DNA from: CAWGHZ01 sp963775315
GTDB taxonomy: Bacteria; Pseudomonadota; Alphaproteobacteria; MPNO01; DASWLB01
Assembly (NCBI GenBank): GCA_963775315.1
Contig: CAVZIN010000007.1
Span: 124,001 to 188,000 of the forward strand
Direction: 5' to 3'
DNA: 64,000 bases
The notes beneath the pieces are model-generated. The model worked only from the letters and a program-made list of their open reading frames with translations, was not told the DNA's origin and ran no database searches. Shown here piece after piece: positions 16,877-24,423 of this stretch (positions within the stretch are counted from its first letter, which is position 1; each line of letters opens with the position of its first letter). Made by a program: the position numbers and the translations under genes.

Positions 16877-17368
16877 ATGATGCGCATCGTGGGCGCGGCG
16901 GCGCGGCTGATGAGCCACGTCGCCGCAATCGCCCTGCTGGGCATGGTGGCGGTGAACGTGCTGGACGTGGGGCTCCGCTCGACCATCAACTCGCCGATCT
17001 TCGGGGCCTACGAGATCGTCGAGCTGCTGCTCGCCGCGGTCGCCTTCCTGGTGATCCCCGAGGCGTTCCTGCGCGAAGGCCACATCACCGTCGAGCTGGT
17101 CGACCAGATCGCGGGCCCGCGCATCGTCGCGTGGCTGAAGGCGCTCGGCATGCTGGCGACGGTCGTGTTCCTCGCCCTGCTCACCTGGGCGATGATCCAG
17201 CCCGCCCTCGACATGATCACGTTCAACGACGTGACATTCAACCTGCACATGCCGAAGATCTGGGACGGGGCGTTCGTGCTGGCCGGCATCGGCGGCGCTG
17301 CCATCGCCGCATTGGTGATGTTCGTCCGCTCCGTCGCCGCCGCGCTCCGCGAAGGGCGCGGGCCATGA
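16877..17368 (+). CDS. TRAP transporter small membrane subunit (DctQ type)
   Basis: 163 residues with four hydrophobic helices (about residues 12-32, 45-65, 87-107, 130-150) and the DctQ motif 'PIFGAYEIVELLLAAVAFLVIPEAFLREGHITVEL'-like region split between helices 2 and 3. It begins seven bases after the binding-protein stop. The small subunit scaffolds the large permease. The partner large-subunit gene lies 241 bases further on, an unusually wide gap filled with inverted repeats. Confidence 0.9.
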   Translation: MMRIVGAAARLMSHVAAIALLGMVAVNVLDVGLRSTINSPIFGAYEIVELLLAAVAFLVIPEAFLREGHITVELVDQIAGPRIVAWLKALGMLATVVFLALLTWAMIQPALDMITFNDVTFNLHMPKIWDGAFVLAGIGGAAIAALVMFVRSVAAALREGRGP

Positions 17369-17389
17369 GCTTCCGTGCCAGCGGGTCGG

Positions 17390-17535
17390 TCACCCCTCAC
17401 CCTGTCCCTCTCCCCGAGGGAGAGGGAACGTCGCCGCGCGCACTGTGCCCTCGCGGCGCAATCGGGTCTGGGATCGGAAATTGGGTGGCGCCCCAGGGTC
17501 CCCTCTCCCGGCGGGAGAGGGAGAGGGCGAGGGGA
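17390..17535. repeat. Paired extragenic inverted repeats (family 1) between the two TRAP permease genes
   Basis: Left unit: CCCTCTCCC (17406-17414), loop CGA, GGGAGAGGG. Right unit: CCCTCTCCC (17501-17509), loop GGC, GGGAGAGGG. The outer tails CCCCTCACCCTGTCCCTC and GAGGGAGAGGGCGAGGGG are inverted copies of each other (about 20 of 23 with the stem bases), so the whole 145-base block is a composite inverted repeat like a BIME or a miniature mobile element. Confidence 0.7.
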
Positions 17536-17609
17536 CGGGCTTCGCCCGTACGGCCGGCTCCTGACACCGATGCCGAACGGCGGTTGTGCCACGTCACGGG
17601 TCGGCCCGC

Positions 17610-18908
17610 ATGAGCCCGCAGATCATCGGCGTCTACGGCATCGGCGTCCTCATCCTGCTGACCTTCCTGCGCGTGCCGCTCGGCGCGGCGATGGGGCTGG
17701 TCGGTCTCGTCGGCTACGCGGCCATCGACGGCTGGCAGAAGGCGCTGGTGGTGTTCGGCACCACGCCCTACACGCTCGCCAACTACTCGATCTCGGTGCT
17801 GCCGCTGTTCATCCTGATGGGCACGGTCGCAACTCGGTCCGGCATGTCGCGCGAGCTGTTCGAGGCGGCGAACGCCCTGTTCGCGGGACGGCGCGGCGCG
17901 CTTTCGATGGCGACAATCGGCGCCTGCGCGGGCTTCGCTGCGGTCTCCGGGTCGTCGGTCGCGACGGCGGCGACGTTCACCCCCATCGCGGTGCCCGAGA
18001 TGCGCCGCTACGGCTACGACATGCGGCTTGCCACCGGCTCGGTCGCCGCCGCCGGTACGCTCGGTATCCTGATTCCGCCGTCGGTCATCATGGTCATTTA
18101 CGCGCTGCTCGCCGAGCAGTCGGTGCCGGCGCTGTTCGCCGCCGGCATGATTCCCGGCGTGCTGCTCGCCACGCTCTATGTCGGCGTCGTCTGGGTGATC
18201 GCGCGGATCAGTCCCGACTGGGCACCGATGAGCGAGCGCGTGCCGTGGCGCGAGCGCATTCGCACCGCGCGGGCGATGTGGAAGCTCGCGCTGCTGTTCG
18301 CGCTCGCGGTCGGCGGCATCTATACCGGCTGGTTCTCGCCGACCGAGGCGGCCGGGATCGCCTCGTTCGCCGCCATCGTCATCGCGCTCGGCGGCGGATC
18401 GATGGGCCTCAAGGGGCTGTGGGAATGCCTCCTGGAGTCGCTCTGGACCACGGCGATGATGCTGTTCATCTTCACCGGCGCGTGGATCTTCGCCTATTTC
18501 GTGGTGCAGACCCAGGTGCCGGTGCTGCTGGTCGAGCTTATCAAGGGGTTCTCGCTCGCGCCGTGGCAGGTGCTGGTCGCGATCATCTTCTTCTACATGG
18601 TGCTCGGCTGCTTCCTCGATTCCGTAGCGATCATCGTGGTGACCGTCCCGGTGTTCCTGCCGGTCGTGCTGGCGCAGGGCTACGATGCGGTGTGGTACGG
18701 CGTGCTGATGGTGGTGGTGGTCGAGATGGGGCTGATCACCCCGCCAGTCGGCATGAACGTGTTCGTGATCCGCGCCCAGCTCAACGACGTGCCGATGGGC
18801 ACGATCTTCCGCGGGATCATCCCGTTCCTCGCCGCGGACGTGATCCTGGTCGCCCTGCTGCTGACGTTCCCCGAGCTTGCCCTCTGGCTGCCGCACGTCC
18901 TCTACTGA
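17610..18908 (+). CDS. TRAP transporter large permease (DctM type)
   Basis: 432 residues from the ATG at 17610, with about 12 hydrophobic segments. DctM landmarks are present: 'PLFILMGTVATRSGMSRELFEAANALFAG', 'GFAAVSGSSVATAATF', 'GTLGILIPPSVIMVIYALLAEQSVPALF', 'GWFSPTEAAGIASF' and 'VEMGLITPPVGMNVFVI'. It moves the solute across the inner membrane using a sodium or proton gradient, together with the DctQ-type subunit and the binding protein encoded upstream. Eight more in-frame codons upstream (17586) lack a convincing start. Substrate unknown. Confidence 0.94.
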   Translation: MSPQIIGVYGIGVLILLTFLRVPLGAAMGLVGLVGYAAIDGWQKALVVFGTTPYTLANYSISVLPLFILMGTVATRSGMSRELFEAANALFAGRRGALSMATIGACAGFAAVSGSSVATAATFTPIAVPEMRRYGYDMRLATGSVAAAGTLGILIPPSVIMVIYALLAEQSVPALFAAGMIPGVLLATLYVGVVWVIARISPDWAPMSERVPWRERIRTARAMWKLALLFALAVGGIYTGWFSPTEAAGIASFAAIVIALGGGSMGLKGLWECLLESLWTTAMMLFIFTGAWIFAYFVVQTQVPVLLVELIKGFSLAPWQVLVAIIFFYMVLGCFLDSVAIIVVTVPVFLPVVLAQGYDAVWYGVLMVVVVEMGLITPPVGMNVFVIRAQLNDVPMGTIFRGIIPFLAADVILVALLLTFPELALWLPHVLY

Positions 18909-18975
18909 GACGCCGCGGTTGACGGCGGCCGGGCCCGGCGGGACACTTCGGCACCGTCCGCTGAGGGAGGAGCCC

Positions 18976-19698
18976 ATGACCACCGTCGTCGACGACGTCT
19001 CCGCGCTCGAGGAAAAGCTGTTCGCGCTCGCCAACGCGCAGTTCGACTCCCCCGAGTACAAGCGCATCCTTGGCATCAAGTGGACGCCTGCGCGCGTCCG
19101 CCACTACATCGTCCAGCGCGCCTATTTCGTGATGAACCGGCGCGACTGCTGGGGCTACGCCCAGGGCTCGGCGCCCTTCGACGTGAAGCAGCTCATCTGG
19201 GACCACGAGAAGGACGAGTTGATGGGCGACGCCGAGCGGGGCATCGAAAATCACTGGATGCTCGGCATGCGCGAGGGCGAGGCCGTCGGGCTCACTCGCG
19301 AGGATTTCCTGAATACTCCGCCGACGCCGATGACGGCGGCCTGCTGCTACGCCTGGGTGCACCTCGCCAAGGACCGGCCGTGGCTCGAGGCGATCCCGGT
19401 GTCGGCCGCGCTCGAGATGTCCAACTCGGACGAGATCGTGAAGGGCGGCAGCTTCTCGCGTCGCTGCGCCGAGAAGATGCGCGACGATGCCGGAATCCCG
19501 TTCGAGCGCCAGCCGAACAATGTCGAGCACATCGCCGCCGACGTGGTGCACGCCCATTTGCTGACCGAGGTGGTCCGGCGCCATGCGAAGACGCCCGAGG
19601 CGCAGGCCCAACTGCTGAAGGGCGCGACCGAGACGTGGCGCATCGAGCGAGCCTTCAAGGGCCAACTTGGCGACGCGATGGCCCGCATTCCGGAATAG
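18976..19698 (+). CDS. Haem-oxygenase-fold (TenA/PqqC/CADD-like) iron-containing oxidase, substrate unknown
   Basis: 240 residues from the ATG at 18976, with GGGAGG in its leader. The sequence is all-helical with the pattern of the TenA/PqqC/CADD superfamily: 'YIVQRAYFVMNRRDCWGYA', 'WDHEKDELMGDAERGIENHW' and a late 'NNVEHIAADVVHAHLL'. Acidic and histidine residues ('DHEKDE', 'ENHW', 'DVVHAH') could form a diiron or single-iron site as in the iron-containing redox enzyme group. The gene is 67 bases after the TRAP large permease and on the same strand, so its substrate may be what the transporter imports. Fold assignment is moderate; the reaction is not known. Confidence 0.65.
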   Translation: MTTVVDDVSALEEKLFALANAQFDSPEYKRILGIKWTPARVRHYIVQRAYFVMNRRDCWGYAQGSAPFDVKQLIWDHEKDELMGDAERGIENHWMLGMREGEAVGLTREDFLNTPPTPMTAACCYAWVHLAKDRPWLEAIPVSAALEMSNSDEIVKGGSFSRRCAEKMRDDAGIPFERQPNNVEHIAADVVHAHLLTEVVRRHAKTPEAQAQLLKGATETWRIERAFKGQLGDAMARIPE

Positions 19699-19715
19699 CG
19701 GCGGGCGGACGCGCT

Positions 19716-20270
19716 CTAAGCGTCCTCCTCGGCGAGCTTCTTGACGGTCTTTTCCTTCCAGGCCGACATCGGCTGGAAGGTTTCCTCCACGCCCCATTTG
19801 TCGCGGGTGAGCTGGAATATCTGCTCGTCGGTGAGCGAGAGGTCGAGCTTGGCCACCACCGGCTGCTTCACGTACCACGGCGTGTCGACGAAATACTCCA
19901 TCCGGTTGCCCTCGGGGTCGCGGAAATAGACCGACCACCAGGCGCCATGGTTGGTGGGATCGATGTCGGTGACCTCGCCGCACTTGCGCAGCACCTCATA
20001 GCGCCCGCGGAGGTCGTCCATCGACTTGATCCGGAACGAGACGTGGTTGAGGAGCCGCGCTCCGGGCGGACCGGTGCGGCCGGAGCAGAGCCCGAACATG
20101 TGGTGGTCGACCGCCGGGTCGAGCGTGAGGAACGTCAGCTCCTGGCCGCGCGCGGGTCCGGTGTCCGATTGGTGGAAACCCAGCGTGTCGCGATAGAACC
20201 GCACCATCCGCGGCTGGTCGTAGCAGTAGATGATGACGTGGCTGATCGCGCCCTTCGGGCCCTTGGGCAT
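19716..20270 (-). CDS. VOC-family (glyoxalase/extradiol dioxygenase superfamily) protein
   Basis: 184 residues. The first beta-alpha-beta-beta-beta module opens 'ISHVIIYCYDQPRMVRFYRDTLGF' and the second 'LLNHVSFRIKSMDDLRGRYEVL', closing with 'VYFRDPEGNRMEYFVDTPWYV'. Candidate metal ligands are His11 and His76 in the first strands of the modules and the glutamate in 'RMEYF', as in catechol 2,3-dioxygenase-like and glyoxalase enzymes. A C-terminal helical tail follows. It is convergent with the preceding oxidase gene with a 17-base gap. Family clear, substrate unknown. Confidence 0.82.
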   Translation of the reverse strand: MPKGPKGAISHVIIYCYDQPRMVRFYRDTLGFHQSDTGPARGQELTFLTLDPAVDHHMFGLCSGRTGPPGARLLNHVSFRIKSMDDLRGRYEVLRKCGEVTDIDPTNHGAWWSVYFRDPEGNRMEYFVDTPWYVKQPVVAKLDLSLTDEQIFQLTRDKWGVEETFQPMSAWKEKTVKKLAEEDA

Positions 20271-20318
20271 GACGGCCTCCTTTCGCTCGCGAAAGACTAG
20301 GCCGCCACGCGGCGCCGA

Positions 20319-20768
20319 TCAACGCTCGGGCGGAGGCGGCGTGCCGCCGGCGGTCGCGTGGTCCGCCTGGTCCTCGACCCAGATGAAGACCCGGTCGTCC
20401 GCGTCTTCGGCCTTGATCTCATAGTCGCGTCCCGGCTTCGCCTCGAAGGCGAGCGCGCCGGGCGTGGTGTCGTAGGGCAGGATCGGCAGGGGGCGGGCAA
20501 GAATTCCCTCGAGGTACTGGTAGTGCACCGTGTGACGGCCGGGGGCGAGCTCCAGCCAGCTCGTCATCCACGCCGGCGTGTGCCCGTCGACCGAGTCGAT
20601 CTTGAGGTGCCGCCCGATCAGCCCGCCGGTCAGGTTGATCGTCGCGCAGCAGAGCCGCGCGATCCGGGCGTAGGGGCGCTGCGGACCCGGGTACTCCTGC
20701 GCCGGCTCGGCGCATCCCGCGAGCGCAAAGGCGGCGGCGACGGCACAGATCGCGAGATGTCGTTTCAT
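20319..20768 (-). CDS. Small hypothetical lipoprotein
   Basis: 149 residues from the ATG at 20768 ('MKRHLAICAVAAAFALAGC'). The lipobox 'LAGC' predicts lipidation at Cys19 or so and export to the periplasmic side of a membrane. The mature part has a PEGA-like pattern of short strands ('LELAPGRHTVHYQYL', 'GRDYEIKAED') and ends in a Pro-rich tail. No specific family recognised. It is divergent from the hydrolase gene downstream on the other strand. An upstream in-frame start at 20783 is less likely. Confidence 0.7.
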   Translation of the reverse strand: MKRHLAICAVAAAFALAGCAEPAQEYPGPQRPYARIARLCCATINLTGGLIGRHLKIDSVDGHTPAWMTSWLELAPGRHTVHYQYLEGILARPLPILPYDTTPGALAFEAKPGRDYEIKAEDADDRVFIWVEDQADHATAGGTPPPPER

Positions 20769-21043
20769 GGGCTGTTCAACCATAGAGGCGCAGAGGCACC
20801 AAGGAGGGCGTTGGCGAGACGTCGGTGGACGCCTGGGCGAGGATGCGGTCTGGCATGGGCGCCTCCGGGTTCGAATTTGGGCACGAGACTAGACGCAAGG
20901 CGCCGGACGGCACAATGCGCGTCGTCGTCGCGCGCCCGGCCCGCTTCGCCGGGATTTCGCATTGACTCCGAACCCCGCGCGGTCTTGAGTTGGGCCGCGC
21001 GACAAGAACAGGGGAGAGCGCCCTTCTCGGGCGATGGAAAAGC
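20769..21043. other. 275-base divergent intergenic region
   Basis: Separates the lipoprotein and hydrolase genes. Near 20773-20800 a segment reads ACCATAGAGGCGCAGAGGCACC, with AGAGGCRC repeats, which looks like a dispersed short repeat. No gene is supported. A GGGGAGAG ribosome-binding stretch lies about 25 bases before the hydrolase ATG. Confidence 0.4.
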
Positions 21044-22084
21044 ATGGCAAGCCATACCACGAGCAAGGTCACGGTCGACGGCTGCAAGGTCGAGGTGATG
21101 CGGGGCGGCAAGGGCGATCCGCTGCTGTTCCTGCACGGGGCGGGCGGCGCGCAGGTCTGGCTGCCGTTCATGGACCGGCTGGCCGAGCGCTACGACCTGA
21201 TCGTGCCGAGCCATCCGGGCTACGACCGCTCGGACACGCCGGAATGGCTCGATAACGTTTCTGACCTCGCCTATTTCTATCTCGACTTCATCGAGAAGCT
21301 GAAGCTCACCGGCATCCATCTGGTGGGCAACTCGATGGGTGGCTGGATCGCGGCCGAGCTCGCCGTGCGCGACGCCGACAAGCTCGCCAGCCTCACGCTG
21401 GTCTCGGCGGCCGGCATCCACGTCAACGGCGTGCCCAAGGGCGATCTGTTCCTTTGGACGCCCGAGCAGCGCATCCGCAACCTGTTCCACAACCAGTCGT
21501 TCGCGGACCGGATGCTGCAGCAGCCGCCGTCCGACGAGATGATCGACATCCAGCTCAAGAACAGCTTCACCACGGCGAAGCTCGCCTGGAGCCCACGTTT
21601 CTTCAGCCGCGATTTGCACAAGTGGCTGCACCGCATCGACGTGCCGACGCTGATCGTGTGGGGCGACGACGACAAGATCTTCCCGGCGCCCTACGCCCAG
21701 GCCTACCGGAAGCTGATCCCGGGCTCGAAGGTCGAGGTGATGCGCGATTGCGGCCACGTTCCGCAGATCGAGAAGACCGACGCGTTCCTGGCCGCCCTCG
21801 GCCGCCACACCGGCACGGCGGGCCCGGCAAAGCCGGTGCGCGCCGCCGCCGCCAAGCGCGCGGCACCCGCCGGCAAGGCGAAGGCGCCGGCAAAGCCCAC
21901 TAGGGCCAAGGCTGCGCCGAAGCGCGCCGCGGCCAAGGCGAAGCCTGCCCGTACCGCAGCGAAGGCGACGCCCAAGGCCGCCCGTCCCGCGCGCGCGCAG
22001 GCCAAGCGCCCGGCCAAGACGGCGGCGCGTCCGGCCCGCGCCAAGGCCAAGGTGGAGCCCAAGGCCGGCGGGCGCCGCAAGTAA
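21044..22084 (+). CDS. Alpha/beta hydrolase with a histone H1-like Lys/Ala/Pro-rich C-terminal tail
   Basis: 346 residues from the ATG at 21044. Residues 1-255 are a standard alpha/beta hydrolase of the meta-cleavage-product hydrolase type: oxyanion motif 'LFLHGAGG', nucleophile elbow 'GNSMGG' (Ser97), acid in 'WGDDDKI' (about Asp209) and catalytic His238 in 'DCGHVPQ'. Residues 257-346 are almost only Ala, Lys, Pro and Arg, in repeats like 'AKAPAKPTRAKAAPKRAAAKAKPA', here split over the tail, as in eukaryotic histone H1 and bacterial nucleoid or polyester-granule proteins. The tail is in frame and ends at a natural stop. It could bind DNA, RNA or an anionic surface. Core reaction is C-C or ester hydrolysis; substrate unknown. 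Confidence 0.85.
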   Translation: MASHTTSKVTVDGCKVEVMRGGKGDPLLFLHGAGGAQVWLPFMDRLAERYDLIVPSHPGYDRSDTPEWLDNVSDLAYFYLDFIEKLKLTGIHLVGNSMGGWIAAELAVRDADKLASLTLVSAAGIHVNGVPKGDLFLWTPEQRIRNLFHNQSFADRMLQQPPSDEMIDIQLKNSFTTAKLAWSPRFFSRDLHKWLHRIDVPTLIVWGDDDKIFPAPYAQAYRKLIPGSKVEVMRDCGHVPQIEKTDAFLAALGRHTGTAGPAKPVRAAAAKRAAPAGKAKAPAKPTRAKAAPKRAAAKAKPARTAAKATPKAARPARAQAKRPAKTAARPARAKAKVEPKAGGRRK

Positions 22085-22154
22085 CGGAACCGCCCGTCGC
22101 CGGGCTGCGCGGCCGGGTGGGCAGGACGAGGGAACTCAGGTTAGGATCGCCGCC

Positions 22155-23333
22155 ATGAAATTCGTCTTCTTCCATCTGATGCCGTATGTCGACCTCGAGC
22201 CTGGGGTCGCTGAGAAGCTCGGCACGGCGTGGCTCACGCTTTCCAACAAGTATTACGACCCGAAGAAGGGCGCGGCCCTCTACAAGCGTTATATCGACGA
22301 ACTGGTCTATGCCGCCGAGCTCGGCTTCGACGGCGTCTCGGTGAACGAGCACCACTCGACCGCTTATGGATTGATGCCGGCGCCCAACCTGTTCGCCGCG
22401 TCGCTGATCCAGCGCGTGCCGAAGACGACGAAGATATTCGTGCTTGGCCGCGCGCTGCCGATCACCGAGAACCCGCTGACCATCGCCGAGGAGTTCGCGA
22501 TCCTCGACAATCTCAGCGAGGGCCGGCTCGTCGCCGGGTTCGTCCGCGGCGTCGGCACCGAGTACCACGTGACCGGCGCCAATCCCGGCGAATCGCTCGC
22601 CCGCTTCCGCGAGGCACACGACCTGATCATCCGCGCCTGGAAGGAGACCGGCCCATTCGAGTTCCACGGCCGGTACTACGATTTCAACTACGTCAACCTC
22701 TGGCCGCGCCCCTACCAGCAGCCGCATCCGGAGGTGTGGATCCCCTCGCAGGGATCGGCCGAGACGATCGAGTTCGCCTCGCACCCCGACCGGAAATACG
22801 TCTACCTGCACACGTTCTCGCCGACCGAGACCGTCCAGAAATACATGGACGCCTATCGCGAGCGGGCGGAGAAGTACGGCTACACCTCAACTCCGCAGCA
22901 GCTCGGCTGGGGCGTGCCGATGTATGTCGGCGAGACCGACGAGACCGCCTACCGCGAGATGAAGCCGCACGTTGAGGCGTTCTACAACCGCTTCCTGCGC
23001 TCGCCGACCGAGTTCAAGGCGCCGCCGGGCTACACCTCGATGGCGTCGATGAAGGGGTTGATCTCGGGCAAGCTCAAGTTCCGAGAGTCCTATCTCGACC
23101 TCGACACGCTGCGGAAGCTCGGCATGGCGATCTGCGGCAGCCCGGACACGATGGTCGACATCCTGACCGAGCGGGCGAAGGCGTTCGGCATCGGCCATGT
23201 CATCGGCTGGCTGCATTTCGGCACGCTGACGCCCGAGCTCACCCGCAAGAACCTGACGCTGTTCGCCGAGAAGGTGATCCCACGCCTCCGCGACCTCAAC
23301 GAGCCCGCTACCCACGCCCGCGCGGCCGAGTAG
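22155..23333 (+). CDS. LLM-class (luciferase-like) flavin-dependent oxidoreductase
   Basis: 392 residues with a TIM-barrel pattern of bacterial luciferase-like monooxygenases: 'VYAAELGFDGVSVNEHH', 'APNLFAASLIQRVPKTTKIFVLGRALPITENPL'-type second and third strands (shown in part), 'DNLSEGRLVAGFVRGVGTEY' and 'RFREAHDLIIRAWKE'. The conserved 'NEHH' and 'GR..AGFVRG' elements bind FMNH2. It probably hydroxylates or oxidatively cleaves a small substrate with reduced flavin supplied by a separate reductase, which is not seen nearby. It lies 70 bases after the hydrolase and 13 bases before the next gene, suggesting one transcript. Confidence 0.86.
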   Translation: MKFVFFHLMPYVDLEPGVAEKLGTAWLTLSNKYYDPKKGAALYKRYIDELVYAAELGFDGVSVNEHHSTAYGLMPAPNLFAASLIQRVPKTTKIFVLGRALPITENPLTIAEEFAILDNLSEGRLVAGFVRGVGTEYHVTGANPGESLARFREAHDLIIRAWKETGPFEFHGRYYDFNYVNLWPRPYQQPHPEVWIPSQGSAETIEFASHPDRKYVYLHTFSPTETVQKYMDAYRERAEKYGYTSTPQQLGWGVPMYVGETDETAYREMKPHVEAFYNRFLRSPTEFKAPPGYTSMASMKGLISGKLKFRESYLDLDTLRKLGMAICGSPDTMVDILTERAKAFGIGHVIGWLHFGTLTPELTRKNLTLFAEKVIPRLRDLNEPATHARAAE

Positions 23334-23346
23334 CGGTGCCTTCGCC

Positions 23347-24339
23347 ATGAGTCGCCTCCCGATCACCGTCGCGAGCTGGGACTACGACCGCGTCCGCGCG
23401 CTGATGGACGGGCGCGTCCAGGCCGAGGGGTGCGACATCAACTACCTCGCCCTCGCGCCCGAGGAATGCTTCCACCGCGCGCACTTCTTCCGCGAGTTCG
23501 ACGTCTCCGAGCTGGGGCTCAGCCATTACCTCGCCGACGTCTCGCGCGACGAGGCGAGCTACATCGCCATCCCGGTCTTCCTCTCGCGCATGTTCCGCCA
23601 CTCGGCGGTTTATGTGCGCACCGATCGCGGGATCAACCAGCCGGGCGACCTGAAGGGCAAGCGCGTCGGCGTGCCGGAATACCAGATGACGGCGGCGATC
23701 TGGGCGCGCGGCCTCCTGAAGGACGAGTACGGGGTCGAGTACGCGTCGGTGAACTGGGTCGAGGGCGGGCTCGAGCAGTGGGGCCGGAAGTCGAAGGTGA
23801 AGCTCGCCGTCGGGCCGGACTTCCCGCTCACCCAGTCGCCCGAGGGGCACTCGCTCAACGACATGCTGGCGGCCGGCGAACTCGACGCGGTGGTAAGCCC
23901 GCGCGTGCCCTCCTGCTTCACCGACGGAAGCGCGCCCGTGCGCCGGCTGTTCGACGATTTTCGCTCGGTGGAGCGTGCCTATTTCCAGCGCACCGGCATC
24001 TTCCCGATCATGCACGCCGTCGGCATCCGGAACGACGTGCATGAGCGCCACCCCTGGCTCGCCACCAGCCTGATGAAGGCGTTCGAAGCGTCGCGCCGCA
24101 TCGCCAATCAGGATATGAACGAGGTCGCCGCGCTCAAGATCGGCCTCCCCTGGGTGGCGCAGGAGCTGGCCGAGACCAAGAAGGTCATGGGCGCGGATTT
24201 CTGGACCTACGGCGTCGAGCCCAATCGCAAGACGCTCGAAGCGCTGGTGCGCTACGCCTACGAGCAGGGCATCATGGTCAAGCCCATGAAGGTCGAGGCG
24301 CTGTTCGCGCCGGCGACGCTGGACGCGTCGAAGATCTAG
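23347..24339 (+). CDS. 4,5-dihydroxyphthalate decarboxylase-like / periplasmic-binding-fold protein
   Basis: 330 residues, no signal peptide. 'ITVASWDYDRVRALMDGRVQ', 'EECFHRAHFFREFDVSELGLSHYL', 'AIPVFLSRMFRHSAVYVRTD', 'GKRVGVPEYQMTAAIWARG' are the pattern of proteins annotated as 4,5-dihydroxyphthalate decarboxylase (Pht5) or ABC binding proteins; both share the type II binding fold. Histidines in 'FHRAHFF' and 'FRHS' match the Pht5-like group. Lack of export signal favours an intracellular enzyme or a lipid-free sensor. It closes the plus-strand set hydrolase / LLM oxidoreductase / this gene. The exact activity is open. Confidence 0.75.
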   Translation: MSRLPITVASWDYDRVRALMDGRVQAEGCDINYLALAPEECFHRAHFFREFDVSELGLSHYLADVSRDEASYIAIPVFLSRMFRHSAVYVRTDRGINQPGDLKGKRVGVPEYQMTAAIWARGLLKDEYGVEYASVNWVEGGLEQWGRKSKVKLAVGPDFPLTQSPEGHSLNDMLAAGELDAVVSPRVPSCFTDGSAPVRRLFDDFRSVERAYFQRTGIFPIMHAVGIRNDVHERHPWLATSLMKAFEASRRIANQDMNEVAALKIGLPWVAQELAETKKVMGADFWTYGVEPNRKTLEALVRYAYEQGIMVKPMKVEALFAPATLDASKI

Positions 24340-24360
24340 GGACAGCCATCGCAACCAATT

Positions 24361-24414
24361 TTGTCACCCCAGACGCAGCGCATGCTCCGCGCTGCACCGC
24401 GCCCGGGACGACAA
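24361..24414. repeat. Extragenic inverted repeat, family 2 (short form)
   Basis: Inner stem GCAGCGC (24375-24381) with GCGCTGC (24389-24395), 7-bp loop. Outer arms TTGTCACCCC and CCGGGACGACAA pair partly (8 of 12). It lies between convergent genes and may block read-through. Same flavour as 5832-5926. Confidence 0.5.
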
Positions 24415-24423
24415 TGGAAGACG

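Noticed and set aside
17371..17613. An open frame starting ATGAGC right after the TRAP small subunit
   Set aside because: It reads through the inverted repeats, giving repetitive 'PLPEGEG / LSRRERERA' sequence typical of translated repeat elements.
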